Shown here: positions 50,176 through 63,143 of the stretch, piece by piece
Numbering within the stretch: the stretch's first letter is position 1
Layout: each line of letters begins with the position of its first letter
Source of the DNA: Macrobrachium rosenbergii
Lineage: Eukaryota > Arthropoda > Malacostraca > Decapoda > Palaemonidae
Assembly (NCBI RefSeq): GCF_040412425.1
Contig: NC_089767.1
Span: 1,433,469 to 1,497,468, forward strand
DNA: 64,000 bases
Direction of reading: 5' to 3'
Translations under genes and position numbers: made by a program
The notes under the pieces: generated by a model
What the model was told of the DNA's origin: nothing
Seen by the model: only the letters and a program-made list of their open reading frames with translations
The model's database searches: none

Positions 50176-50599
50176 AAATAAAAATTAACTTACTTTATTT
50201 CATTTCAAAATACAAGTCATCCTCCAGTCTTTGTTACAACAAAAGCAATTAATTACCCCAAGACACATTCAGTCCCTCCAAAAGCAGACAAGTGACCCAA
50301 ACCCCTTCAGGTGAAACAAGTGTGCCTTGAGGCACACCCCCCCATCCCAAAAATTAAAAACTTCGTCTTATAGGCCTAACACCATTCAGGGTAAGTGACT
50401 GAGTCAGGTAAATGGTCAGAGGCGTGCAAAGCTAATGTCCTCCTGCCCGTTCTTCCTCCCCCAGCAGGACAGCAGGTCGGACTAACGTCAACCTCCACCG
50501 TACACGTGGACCACCAGGCCAGTTTAGGTTCTCTGTGATATATCTTACAAAAATTCATACCATTGCCTGTGATTAGGGAGGAATGCCCAGCACCTGATT

Positions 50600-51420
50600 A
50601 TAACATTCCTTCGGGTGTTTTGATGTCTGGTTGTCTTATAAAATTTTTTCAGCTAACAGTTTTTACAAGACTGTGAAAAACAGTTTTGTATTGATTACCA
50701 AGGCAAGGCTGCAAGACTAAGAATTGTCGCTTCATGCTGACCACCAGACACGATACTATAAAAATTCCTGTTTGTTTTGCTTACCAGAATAGAACGCATG
50801 GCTAAAAACTAACTACAACTGAAAAATGTTGTTGAATATTGAACATGAAAAGTACAATTTCATGTTGCTTTCTAGAACAGGCCTACAACCTAAAATTATT
50901 GTTTCGCATACTAGAGCATGGTTACAAGATAAAAAAAAAAAACTGCATTTTGATATTGATCACAGTACACGGCTACAGAATAATGAAGCAGGGCTACCAA
51001 TGCTACAGTCATGGCAAATGAGTACTGGTTAGGAGAAACTATATAGAAAGTTTATTGCTTTTAACTTAAGACATAATCTCTCTTGACTTTCCTTTAAAAC
51101 GCTAAAGCCAAAATACTGATACTCAAAGTTTTAATGACTTGGCCTTTTATCCTATTTCTTCAATAATAACCGGGCATTCTTAAAGACCCTTATAAAAATT
51201 ATGTAATTGCCAACAATTTTTACATTAAATACAGTGCTGAAGCATATTACTATTATCGAAAGTGTTAGATCAACTTTGCTGATATTTATGTTAGGATAGA
51301 AGTACCTATGCTTTTTCCTGTTCCAGGAACTAACTATGCATTTTCCATGTACCATTAGGCAAAAAACACTCTGGAACTGATAGAATTTCCACGTAAAATA
51401 AACTCTCCTCAACTGACGTC
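50600..51420. other. No feature seen
   Basis: A weak ~100-bp periodicity of phrases (TACAACT.AAAA.TGTT, TACAAGAT, TACAGAAT) is visible near 50700-51010. This may be a very old tandem array. Confidence 0.3.
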
Positions 51421-53460
51421 CCTTCTAGGCCAAAACAACTATCCATAACAGATATATTTTGGGCATCCCTCCCAAATGACAAAATTTGTGAGCAAAGCTG
51501 TCAGTCAAACTGACTCTTTCTAGAAAGATACACACTATAGGTGTAAATACTTCAAAGGCAAAAAATAACGAACAAGCTCTTTCAAGTAAAATAAAAATCA
51601 CAAGCAAACACTTTTTAGGCAAATCACCACTATCTATCTGGGCAAACTTCAACCCTCCCAAATTGACAAACTTTGTAGGCAAATGAACTCCACTTTCTGG
51701 ACAAAACAAAATTTCTCCCATGATAACAAACTTAGTACGCCAACAAACAAAAACTTCTTAAAAAAACTCACTGACTTTCTATGCCAAAAATAAAAAAAGA
51801 GTAAACTGACACTTTCTTGGTAGAAAACCTGCAAATCGGCAGATTTTTTAGCTAAAATAAATAACTAGAAATTAATTTCCCGGCAAAACCAAAAACTCCC
51901 CTGATACAAGATTTTTTTTACAAAACTATCACACTTTCGAGGCATGAAACTTTCCCAGTGTAACAAACTTGCCAGGGAAAAAAACTCTACCAAAGTGTGA
52001 TCCCTTCTAGGCAAAAATTCTGCCAAACTGACACACTTCCTAGGCCAAAAAAAAAAAAAAATCCCACAGAATAACACAATAGGCAAAATAACTCTTTTTC
52101 GACAAAAATCTCTCCCAAACAAACACTTTTTTTTTGGCAAATATCTCTCAAAACTGAGACACTTTTTATGTGAACAATCTCTCCCAAAGAACACTTTCTA
52201 GGCAAGAAACTTTTCCAAAGTAACAAACTTTCTAGACAAAAAACTCATCCAAACTGACATACTTTTAGGCAAAGAACACCCACGATTGGGTAAAGAACAC
52301 TTTGAGGCAAAAACCTCTTCCATACAAACATTTTAGATAAAAATCTCTTCACAACTGCGACACTGTTTATGCAAAAAAAAAAAAACTCTCCCAAACAAAC
52401 ATTTTAGGTAAAAATGTCTACAACTGAGACACTGTTTATACAAAAAAAAAAAAAAACTCCCAAACAGTCATTTTAGGTAAAAGTCTCTCTACAACTGAGA
52501 CACTTTATACAAAAAAACTCTCCCAAACAAACATTTTAGGTAAAAATCTCTCTACAGCTGAGACTGTTTATGCAAAAAAAAAAACTCTCCCAAACAAACA
52601 TTTTAGTTAAAAATCCTCTACAACTGAGACACTAGGCAAAAATTCTGCCAAACTGACACACTTCCTAGGCAAAAAAAAAAAAATCCCACAGAATAACACA
52701 ATAGGCAAAATAACTCTTTTCGACAAGAATCTCTCCCAAACAAACACTTTTTTTGGCAAATATCTCTCAAAACTGACACTTTTTATGTGAACAATCTCTC
52801 CCAAAGAACACTTTTTAGGCAAGAAACTTTTCCAAAGTAACAAACTTTCTAGACAAAAAACTCATCCAAACTGACATACTTTTAGGCAAAGAACACCCAC
52901 GATTGGGCAAAGAACACTTTGGGGCAAAAACCTCTCCCATACAAACATTTTAGATAAAAATCTCTCCACAACTGCGACACTGTTTATGCAAAAAAAAAAA
53001 ACTCTCCCAAACAAACATTTTAGGTAAAAATCTCTACAACTGAGACACTGTTTATACACACAAAAAAAACTCCCAAACAGTCATTTTAGGTAAAAGTCCC
53101 TCTACAACTGAGACACTTTATACAAAAAAAAAAACTCTCCCAAACAAGCATTTTAAGTAAAAATCTCTCTACAACTGAGACACTGTTTATGCAAAAAAAA
53201 AAAAAAAAAAAAAAACTCTCAAACATTTTAGGTAAAAATCTCTCTACAGCTGAGACACTGTTTATGCAAAAAAAAAAAAAAAAAAAAACTCTCCCAAACA
53301 AACATTTTAGTTAAAAATTCCTCTACAACTGAGACACTTAATACAAAAAAAAAAAACTCTCCCAAACAAACATTTTAGGTAAAAATCTCCCTACAACTGA
53401 GACACTGTTTATGCAAAAACTCTCTACCAAACAACCTTCCTTTTCTAGACAAATAAAAAA
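51421..53460. repeat. Degenerate satellite with poly(A)-rich units and ~624-bp higher-order repeat
   Basis: Loosely repeated units of 30-45 bp share a TTTCTAGGCAAAAA and CTCTCCCAAACTGACA core. The block starting TAGGCAAAAATTCTGCC at 52008 is repeated almost unchanged from 52632, a period near 624 bp. Inside the block, CTCCCAAACAAACATTTTAG and ACAACTGAGACACTGTTTAT recur every ~55-60 bp. A-runs of 8-23 bases punctuate the units. Confidence 0.9.
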
Positions 53461-53977
53461 CAACTTCCGATCTGACACCCATCACATGCCTACAGAATTT
53501 CCAGTGAAACTACAGATTTTCTGAGCAAGAAACCCACGAGATCTAAGTCATTTCAGCTCACTGACTCATGAATCCTAAGAATGAATCCAAGACTATTGGA
53601 CACTCTAGTTCAAAATTCTCCCCAAACCAGAAGACTTCTAGGAAAAAACAAATTACAAACTTTTAGGGAATTAACGCAGCCAAAATATATCATTGACTTT
53701 CTAATAGAAAATAATGAACAGACAGAATTTCTAGCCAGAAAAAATCCAAACCAGCACTTCCTATCCCCAAAAATACAAGACTTACAAGGCAAAACCAAAC
53801 AAAGAAAAAGGTTCTAGCAAAAGTAGCAACTAACAGACTTTCAGCACAAATCACAGACTAATACTTAAAAAAAATAGTAACACACTTTTTGGGCAAAAAC
53901 TTAAAAAAAAATAGTAACAGACTTTTTGGGCAAAAACTTACAGATTCAGACATCTTGCAAACTTAAGTACCAAAGCT
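53460..53977. repeat. Transition zone between degenerate and homogeneous satellite
   Basis: Units such as TTTTTGGGCAAAAACTTA (twice, 53880-53940) are intermediate between the degenerate repeat to the left and the 33-bp unit to the right. Confidence 0.6.
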
Positions 53978-56900
53978 AACAGACTTCCTGAGGGCAAAAC
54001 CATTAAAGTAAACAGACTTCCTGAAGGCAAAACCATTAGATTGAACAGACTTCCTGAAGACTAAACCATTAAAGTTAATAGAATTCCTGAAGGCAAAACC
54101 ATTAAAGTTAACAGACTTCCTGAAGGGAAAACCATTAAAGTGAACAGACTTCCTGAAGGAAAAACCATTAAAGGTTACAGACTTCCTGAAGGCAAGACCA
54201 TTAAAGTTAACAGACTTCCTGAAGGCAAAACCATTAAAGTTAACAGACTTCCTGAAGGCAAAACCATTAAAGTGAACAGACTTTCTGAAGGCAAAACCAT
54301 TAAAGTTAACAAAACTTTCTGAATGCAAAACAATTAAAGTTAACAGACTTCCTGAAGGCAATGACAGTAAAGTTAACAGACTTCTTGAAGGCAAAACCAT
54401 TAAAACTACTAGACTTCCTGAGGGTAAAACCATTAAAGTGAACAGACTTCCTGAAGGCAAAACCATTAAAGTAAACAGACTTCCTGAAAAACCATTAACG
54501 TAAACAGACCTCCTGAAGGCAAAACCATTGAAGTAGACAGGCTTCCTGAAGGCAATATCAGTAAAGTTAACAGACTTCCTGAAGGCAAAACCATTAAAAC
54601 TACTAGACTTCCTGAAGGCAAAACCATTAAAGTGAACAGACTTCCTGAAGGCAATGACAGTAAAACCTTAACAGACTTCTTGAAGGCAAAACCATTAAAA
54701 CTACTAGACTTCCTGAAGGCAAAACCATTAAAATGAACAGACTTCCTGAGGGCAAAACCATTAAAGTGAACAGACTTCCTGAAGGCAAAACCATTAAAGT
54801 TAACAGACTTCTTGAAGGAAAACCATTAAAACTACTAGACTTCCTGAAGGCAAAACCATTAAAGTGAACAGACTTCCTGAAGGCAAAACCATTAAAGTTA
54901 ACAGACTTCTTGAAGGAAAACCATTAAAACTACTAGACTTCCTGAAGGCAAAACCATTAAAGTGAACAGACTTCCTGAAGGCAAAACCATTAAAGTTAAC
55001 AGACTTCTTGAAGGGAAAACCATTAAAACTACTAGACTTCCTGAGGGCAAAACCATTAAAGTGAACAGACTTCCTGAAGGCAAAACCATTAAAGTTAACA
55101 GACCTCCTGAAGGCAAAACCATTAAAGTGAACAGACTTCCTGAAGGCAAAACCATTAAAGTTAACAGACTTCTTGAAGGAAAACCATTAAAACTACTAGA
55201 CTTCCTGAAGGCAAAACCATTAAAGTGAACAGACTTCCTGAAGGCAATATCAATAAAGTTAACAGACTTCCTGAAGGCAAAACCATTAAAGTGAACAGAC
55301 TTCCTGAAGGAAAACCATTAAAGTGAACAGACTTCCTGAGGGCAAAACCATTAAAGTGAACAGACTTCCTGAAGGAAAACCATTAAAGTTAACAGACTTC
55401 CTGAAGGCAAAACCATTAAAGTGAACAGACTTCCTGAGGGCAAAACCATTAAAGTTAACAGACCTCCTGAAGGCAAAACCATTAAAGTAAACAGACTTCC
55501 TGAAGGCAAAACCATTAAAGTAAACAGACTTCCTGAGGGAAAAACCATTAACGTAAACAGACCTCCTGAAGGCAAAACCATTGAAGTAGACAGGCTTCCT
55601 GAAGGCAATATCAGTAAAGTTAACAGACTTCCTGAAGGCAAAACCATTAAAACTACTAGACTTCCTGAAGGCAAAACCATTAAAGTGAACAGACTTCCTG
55701 AAGGCAATGACAGTAAAGTTAACAGACTTCTTGAAGGCAAAACCATTAAAACTACTAGACTTCCTGAAGGCAAAACCATTAAAATGAACAGACTTCCTGA
55801 GGGCAAAACCATTAAAGTGAACAGACTTCCTGAAGGCAAAACCATTAAAGTTAACAGACTTCTTGAAGGGAAAACCATTAAAACTACTAGAATTCCTGAA
55901 GGCAAAACCATTAAAGTGAACAGACTTCCTGAAGGCAAAACCATTAAAGTTAACAGACTTCTTGAAGGGAAAACCATTAAAACTACTAGACTTCCTGAAG
56001 GCAAAACCATTAAAGTGAACAGACTTCCTGAAGGCAAAACCATTAAAGTTAACAGACTTCTTGAAGGGAAAACCATTAAAACTACTAGACTTCCTGAGGG
56101 CAAAACCATTAAAGTGAACAGACTTCCTGAAGGCAAAACCATTAAAGTTAACAGACCTCCTGAAGGCAAAACCATTAAAGTGAACAGACTTCCTGAAGGC
56201 AAAACCATTAAAGTTAACAGACTTCTTGAAGGGAAAACCATTAAAACTACTAGACTTCCTGAAGGCAAAACCATTAAAGTGAACAGACTTCCTGAAGGCA
56301 ATATCAATAAAGTTAACAGACTTCCTGAAGGCAAAACCATTAAAGTGAACAGACTTCCTGAAGGAAAACCATTAAAGTGAACAGACTTCCTGAGGGCAAA
56401 ACCATTAAAGTGAACAGACTTCCTGAAGGAAAACCATTAAAGTTAACAGACTTCCTGAAGGCAAAACCATTAAAGTGAACAGACTTCCTGAGGGCAAAAC
56501 CATTAAAGTTAACAGACCTCCTGAAGGCAAAACCATTAAAGTGAACAGACTTCCTGAAGGCAATGACATTAAAGTTAACAGACTTCTTGAAGGGAAAACC
56601 ATTAAAACTACTAGACTTCCTGAAGGCAAAACCATTAAAGTGAACAGACTTCCTGAGGGCAAAACCATTAAAGTTAACAGACTTCCTGAAGGCAAAACCA
56701 TTAAAGTTAACAGACTTCCTGAAGGCAAAACCATTAAAGTGAACAGACTTGCTGAGGGCAAAACCATTAAAGTTAACAGACTTCCTGAAGGCAAAACCAT
56801 TAAAGTTAACAGACTTCCTGAAGGCAAAACCATTAAAGTTAACAAACTTCCTCAATGCAAAACCATTAAAGTGTACAGACTTCCTGAAGGCAAAACCATT

Positions 56901-57700
56901 AAAGTTAACAGACTTCCTGAAGGCAAAACCATTAAAGTTAACACTTTCTTCCTGAAGGCAAAACCATTAAAGTTAACAAACTTCCTCGATGCAAAACCAT
57001 TAAAGTGAACAGACTTCCTGAAGGCAAAACCATTAAAGTGAACAGACTTCCTGAGGGCAAAACCATTAAAGTTAACAGACCTCCTGAAGGCAAAACCATT
57101 AAAGTTAACAGACTTCCTGAAGGCAAAACCATTAAAGTTAACAGACCTCCTGAAGGCAAAACCATTAAAGTGAACACCATTAAAGACTTCCTGAAGGCAA
57201 TGACATTAAAGTTAACAGACTTCTTGAAGGGAAAACCATTAAAACTACTAGACTTCCTGAAGCCAAAACCATTAAAGTGAACAGACTTCCTGAGGGCAAA
57301 ACCATTAAAGTTAACAGACTTCCTGAAGGCAAAACCATTAAAGTTAACAGACTTCCTGAAGGCAAAACCATTAAAGTTAACAGACTTCCTGAAGGCAAAA
57401 CCATTAAAGTTAACAAACTTCCTCAATGCAAAACCATTAAAGTGAACAGACTTCCTGAGGGCAAAACCACTAAAGTTATCAGACTTCCTGAAGGCAAAAC
57501 CATTAAAGTGAACAGACTTCCTGAAGGCAAAACCATTAAAGAGAACAGACTCCCTGAAGGCAAAACCATTAAAGTTAACAGACTTCCTGAAGTCAAAACC
57601 GTTAAAGTGAAAAGACTTCCTGGAGACAAAGACAGTAAAGTGAACATACTTCCTGAAGGCAGAACCATTAAAGTGGATAGAGTTCTGAAATGCAAAACCA
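53978..57700. repeat. 33-bp satellite array, roughly 110 copies, open on both strands
   Basis: The unit is AACAGACTTCCTGAAGGCAA + AACCATTAAAGTT. Because 33 is divisible by three and the unit lacks stops in some frames, long frames appear. On + (for example 55421-56380) each unit reads NRLPEGKTIKV; on - (for example 55351-56340) it reads MVLPSGSLFTL or NFNGFAFRKSV. Subtypes (CTTGAAGG, AAACTACTAGAC) occur in recurrent orders, and a segment near 54960-55400 resembles 56090-56470, so there is higher-order organisation. There is no signal peptide, no unique flanking coding sequence and no splice context, so I treat it as satellite DNA, not a gene. Confidence 0.93.
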
Positions 57701-57835
57701 TTACCGGCCACCAAAAATTAATGTGACTCTCTTCCCGTGACCTTTCTTCCTGTGACGTTTTTCGTAGCCAAAACTGTATTGTAGTATGTATCTGGAGGCT
57801 AATAATCTCGACAAATAATAATGCTCTTGTGTGTT

Positions 57836-58135
57836 CTTGAATTGAATTGAATATAGAATTTAGGCCAAAGGCCAAGCACTAGGACCAATGAGGCCATACA
57901 GCGCTGAAACGGAAACTGACAGTAAAAGTTTGAAAGGTGCAACAGGAGGAAAACCTCGCAGTGCGCTGTAAGAGAGGGTGGAGAGTAAGATGGAAGAAAG
58001 GGAATAAGAAAGGATGTACAGTAAAAGGAACGAAAGGGGTTGCAGCTAGGGGCCGAAGGCACGCTGCAAAGAACCTTAAGTAACTGCCTACAGTGCACCG
58101 CATGAGGTGCACTGACTGACGGCTATCCCGCTACG
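57836..58135 (-). mobile_element. SINE-like repeat S1, copy on the minus strand
   Basis: GAATTGAATTGAATATAGAA at the tail side, then GGCCAAAGGCCAAGCAC, GTTGCAGCTAGGGGCC and the palindrome GTGCACCGCATGAGGTGCAC. Confidence 0.85.
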
Positions 58136-58339
58136 GTGCTTTTGTGTGTTCTGGCCATTGTTGTTTCCTCTGCCCTGCATGTTTAGGGAGTAAGTCAACA
58201 CTAAGAGCAGATAGCTTGCTGCCTATAGTAAGCGGGCCAAGTGTGATTAATGTACAGTGCATTTTAGGGCGAACTCAAAGGTGGCTCAGAATGAAGTAAC
58301 AAGGAAAGGCAGATTAACCAAAAAATCTCATTAAATATC

Positions 58340-59140
58340 AATCATTTCCTGTGGCACCCACGGGGATGCATAGGCCCTCGATGAGCTCACGCCACCACAC
58401 TCTGTCCTGGGCTAACTCCCCAAGATCTCCCAACTCTCATCTCCTGCTTCTCGCCTCATTGTTCTCAACCACGTCTCCTTTGGCCTACCTCTACCTCTTC
58501 TACCAAGGGCAACCCACCCAGCGTATCTCTCACTATTCCCTGTCTCCTATACACATGGCCTAGCCACTTCCAGCGTGAGCACCTAACATGCTCATCGACC
58601 GGCCGCACCCCCGTTACTTCTCTAATTCTGTTATTTGTTATCCTTTCATTCCAATTAATTCCTAATATTCTTCTGAGCGCCTTATTTTCAAATGCTAAGA
58701 ATTTACTGTCCTTAGTCACTGCACTGTACCATGACTTATGTCCATACATCAAAATATTCCTAACCATTGCCTTATAAATTTTGATTTTTGTATGCACAGA
58801 AAAATTGCTATTATTCCAAATATTTTTAAGCATTCCCATTGTCTGATGAGCCTTTTTTAATCTTTCCATAAGTTCTGTGCTCAGAGAAACATCCTTATCT
58901 AAATAAGTAACTAAATATTTAAACATCCATTTGCTTTACAACCAAGCCTTCAATTAGACTATCCTGCTCATTTTCAGTATTCATATTCATGATTTCAGTT
59001 TTTCCACTATTAATAACCAAACCAACCTTTCGACCTTCACTCACTAGACACTCCAACACTCTCTGCATCTTTTGTGGTCCCTCGCAGATCAAAACTATGT
59101 CATCACCATAATTGAAGTCAAGAAAATTTACTATTAGCAC
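58340..59140 (-). pseudogene. RTE-type LINE reverse transcriptase, C-terminal half, frameshifted
   Basis: From 59140 on the - strand: FLDFNYGDDIVLICEG (motif C, with extra residues before DD), VGLVINSGKTEIMNM (motif D/E region), then a frame change near 58920 inside KQMDVFKYLV. Next come LKKAHQTMGMLKNIW, NILMYGHKSWYSAVTKD and RCSRWKWLGHVYRRQ, the usual tail of RTE/endonuclease-RT proteins. A further frame holds GRGRPKETWLRTMRREAGDE near 58480-58420. The 5' three quarters are absent (5' truncation typical of LINE copies). Confidence 0.85.
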
Positions 59141-59149
59141 TGGAAGAAA

Positions 59150-60110
59150 TACAATACAATATTTTCTCCTAATTATGCAATTATTGAAACTTTAGATTTG
59201 GTATGTTGCTACTATCAACTAGAAAGTGACATACACACGTCTTCTCATGAAAGGTTGCTGTTGCCAAAGAAGGAATTTGTAAAAAAAAAAATTTTGAGTT
59301 AAATCCAGTCATTATTTCATATAATAATTGGATGAGGATAGCTATTTCCTAATGGCTGCATCTACCTTCTTGCTATTAATCATATTATGAAGACTGGGCC
59401 CCAGCTTTCCTAAAGTTTTAGGCAAAACATCCACAATAAAAGCTGGGTTCACAATTAACAAACCCTTCCTCTCTTAGAAGGAGGACTTTTCAGCTTGTAA
59501 GGATAAAGTGCTGATTGCTAGAGCAGTGGTCTAGCACAGCCATGAGGTTTGAAGCTCCCAGTTGTATGTATAGCCTAGAAGAGGATAGTGACAATCATTG
59601 TGGCTTAGAATTCATCTGTACTTATTTAAGACGTTGCACTTCCTGCCCATGCCGGATGCACGGAATCATGGCTATGGGCTTATAATTTGGATGACAAGTA
59701 GTTCATGTAACACTTTGCACCAGAACTCATACATTCCACCTTTCTCATCTACAGAAATGTTCCTATGTTTCTGCAAGTTGCAGGTAGTTCTAGTTTCTCA
59801 TTTAATCACAGAATCCACACCCTTTAATTTTTTGTAAGTAAATTATAGATTTTTCATAAATCCCTTATGACCCTAAGTGTGTGTGTGTGTGCTCCATCCG
59901 TAGACACATTGGAGGCCACGGGAAGTGGTGGGTCTTACTGCTGGACTACAGCAAATTAACAATTCATCATATCCCCCACTTAGCCTCCTACCTTCAATTA
60001 ACTACCTTTGTTACCCAGTTTCAACAACTAATCCCAGCTCATGCTGAGTAATACTTCTACTTCAAGGGGCCTGGTTTGTATTTCTGTAGGAATAAACCGT
60101 TGCTTACCAG
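59150..60110. other. No feature seen
   Basis: Non-repetitive in appearance apart from a short (GT)n at 59877-59890. Confidence 0.35.
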
Positions 60111-60112
60111 GA

Positions 60113-61330
60113 GCTAAGGGTGAGAGTGTTTTTATCTCAAAATGGTAAATTTTTACAACAGTTCCAACTCCATTTTTCTAACGTAATTATGTATTTTCAT
60201 GTGTGTTTTAATGTGTTGTGAATGGTTATGATAGTAATACATCGGGGAAATGAGTTGTTTTTGAGTTACTAGCCTATACACCCCCCTACCACATCCAACA
60301 AGGTTGGGGACCCTTTGGGAATGGAGGGGTTTTGGGTAGGGTAAATCACCATCGACACAAAACAGCATTTGAATTAATGAATAAAATGAGGTCAATCATA
60401 GCATACCTAGCAAACCATAGTCAGGCAACGTAGGCTAGTGTAATGTAGCCTAACATCCCTTAACCACAAGGGGGTGGCGGAACGGCGCTTCGCACCTTAT
60501 CCGCATTTATAAAGATTCTGGGCAGGCTCGTATATACTGACAAGAAGTAATGTTGTGCTGTGCGCGCTAGCCACAGGGGTTACAGAAGGTAAATCATGTT
60601 AAAAACAATTATAAATTTACCTTAATTGGATGGACACAAACGTTTTGATGGGTTATATCCAGAACAAGTTAGTTGTGGCTCATCTACGTGTCATCGTCGT
60701 CGTCGTCGTCATCAGAAAATGATTCCCTAGGTGGTGATGGTGGCTGAGTGTCACTTAAAGGTGGATATAATTTAGCAGCTTCAAGTAAAAATTAGTGTAA
60801 AACTGAACTGTACTGATGCAGGTAACACTCCATGTTGTCTGTAAAAATCAATGCATCTTGTTTCATTTTCAAAGAAATCATGAATTAAGCGAAAATAATC
60901 AAAGTTACAAGACGAACACAGACTGGACATAACCTCACTCTATGACAGACTTGAACCAAATGACAAGCGAAAATGTCTGACACCTGTAAGATTTTCACTA
61001 GGTCACGTGACTCCCAGACAACACGTAACTACCCACAATGCAATTTTAAGGGGGGAAAAATTCGCATCAGAACCACAATGCAGTTCTAAACAAAAACAAA
61101 CTCGCATCAGAGCACAAACTGTGTCCGTGTTAAAGTAAACAAAACTGAAATTTTTCGAGGATGGGGATTATATAAACATTCATATCTCGGATATGGTGAA
61201 TTTCCTCAAAAAGTGTTCAGAGACAAAGTTTAATTATTTTTTGTGCAAAATGCATCCATAATACTATAATTATTATAGAATGAGTTGGAACTATTGTAAA
61301 ATAATACCCTCAAAACTTTCTGTTCTTAGC
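60113..61330 (-). mobile_element. Deleted Merlin/ISXO2-like DNA transposon
   Basis: Imperfect inverted ends: GCTAAGGG...TTTTTACAACAGTTCCAACTC (60113-60171) and GAGTTGGAACTATTGTAAAA...CTTAGC (61282-61330). Inside, on the - strand, are an N-terminal piece (60930-60781) and a C-terminal acidic tail (about 60778-60684). The middle, which would hold the catalytic domain, is missing. Superfamily assigned from the N-terminal pattern only. Confidence 0.45.
60684..60930 (-). pseudogene. Remnant of ISXO2-like transposase: N-terminus plus acidic tail
   Basis: ATG at 60930: MSSLCSSCNFDYFRLIHDFF, then ENETRCIDFYRQHGVLPASV, stop at 60783-60781 (49 residues). The phrase DFYRQHGVLP resembles the lead-in to the zinc ribbon of ISXO2-like/Merlin transposases (FL.EHGLL...CP.C). 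In a second frame, directly after, EAAKLYPPLSDTQPPSPPRE precedes SFSDDDDDDDDT and a stop, a plausible native C-terminus. The two parts abut, as in an internally deleted copy. Confidence 0.45.
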
Positions 61331-61334
61331 CATT

Positions 61335-62990
61335 TTTGTCAGTATCATTCATTTCTTACCAAGGTTAGTCCTGTACATTATAGGCTGTTGACATTCCAGT
61401 GAAATAAACAGATCAAGCAAGAAAATACTTACCATAACACGTAAATTACCAGTTGTAACTCAAACGCAGAGGGTATTTTCATGCTAGTCATAATGTTTTG
61501 CCATTCCTGCTTTTTTTTTTTTTACACCAATGTAAGTATAGTATATCAAAGGTGTTGCACTCATGGCCAGTAGGATGCTGAACCTTAAATTTGCTTAAGT
61601 TCAAATACGTCGTATTTTGGTACCTTGTTAATAATACAAAACTGGCATAAGAATGGCCACTTTCTTTCAAGGGCTAGTTATTGATTTTACACACTTGCTG
61701 GCATAAAATAATTAATTTTCTGTTATTAGGAACTATTTTCACATTCTCTTCCAAGAGCCTAGGCATTAGGCTCAGCCTATTTTCACAATAGCGGGGACTG
61801 ACTAAAACAGTTCAGTCTAAGCTATGGAAAGCTAGTAAAATGCAATCATAATTATAATAAATGCATCTACCTACACTACCTTAATCACTCAAATTATGGA
61901 CAGGGTAAAACCCTCTTGAATTAAATATATAAAAAGGTAGAATCCCAGACAAGCCTAAATCAACACGGTCCAAAACCTAGCCCAATGAACCTATTGGGAG
62001 GGTTTACTTGGACTAATATCCCCATAGGCCTAAGTTTTGCTTAGCAAGTTTCGTGAACAAACAAACCTTTTTCTGGAATATCACGATATGCAACAACTTT
62101 CCTAAGTTACCTGCATGAATCGTAAGCTAATAAATGATTTACAGAGTTAAATGTAAGTCAGTAATTTCTTACAGTTCACAGTTTTACACTTGGAAAACTC
62201 GTCAAGCGAAACCCTTGATTTTACCGCAGACGACGCGCGACTACGCGAGTCAAGTTGCCAATTCATTTTATTATGTGGCCTTTTTTTTTTATTTGCACGT
62301 GTCATTGCGAACATGCTCGTGTGGCTTATAAATACACTATACATGAGAGTGCCAGGTAAATGTATTATACGAATGTTACGTATTGATTTTGGTAACGTAA
62401 ACTTTTCTAATACACGCCGGCAATGTCCGGGACCAGAGAGCAGTTACATTTGGTAGCGTTCTGTCTGCGTAAAAATATAAGTATATTTAAATTTTTGAGT
62501 CGTAGAATTTAGAATTTCTACATTCTAAGGAAATGTGGTATGATGTGACGTTTTCACACATTCTATATTCTATATAATAAGAGAAAAATTATCTGGAAAT
62601 TTATTTTATTAATGGAAAAGAACTATGACCAATATTCATAGATCACAAAACAAATCGCAAATCCTTTAGAATGTCATTTTTTTATGATGTGATATACTAA
62701 TTTGTTTGCGATTTTTGCTGTCTCTTCGTATTTTGTCAATTTCTCTTGATATTTGCTGTCAAGATCTGCTCTTCTTCCATCCAGCAATACAAAACCACGG
62801 TAGGGTTCAAGCATGGGGGCGGGGAAAAGGTAGCCTACTACTTTCCCGATGCCCGGCTGTCTGGGGGCCCTGTGACAGACACCTTATTTATTTTAACTTT
62901 TCTTTTTAGAAAATAAACAAAATCAAAGGATGCTCAAGGGGCCCGTACTCCCCTAACAATACTATTATTATTATTGTTGTTATTTTTCTT
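61335..62990. other. No gene seen
   Basis: 62190-62460 contains CpG-bearing sequence and open frames on both strands without recognisable motifs. Confidence 0.35.
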
Positions 62991-62994
62991 TCAA

Positions 62995-63143
<149 letters not shown>

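Noticed and set aside
55351..56380. Repetitive secreted or structural protein gene
   Set aside because: Both strands are open only because the unit is 33 bp; no start context, signal peptide, splice sites or unique ends. Kept as satellite with a finding.
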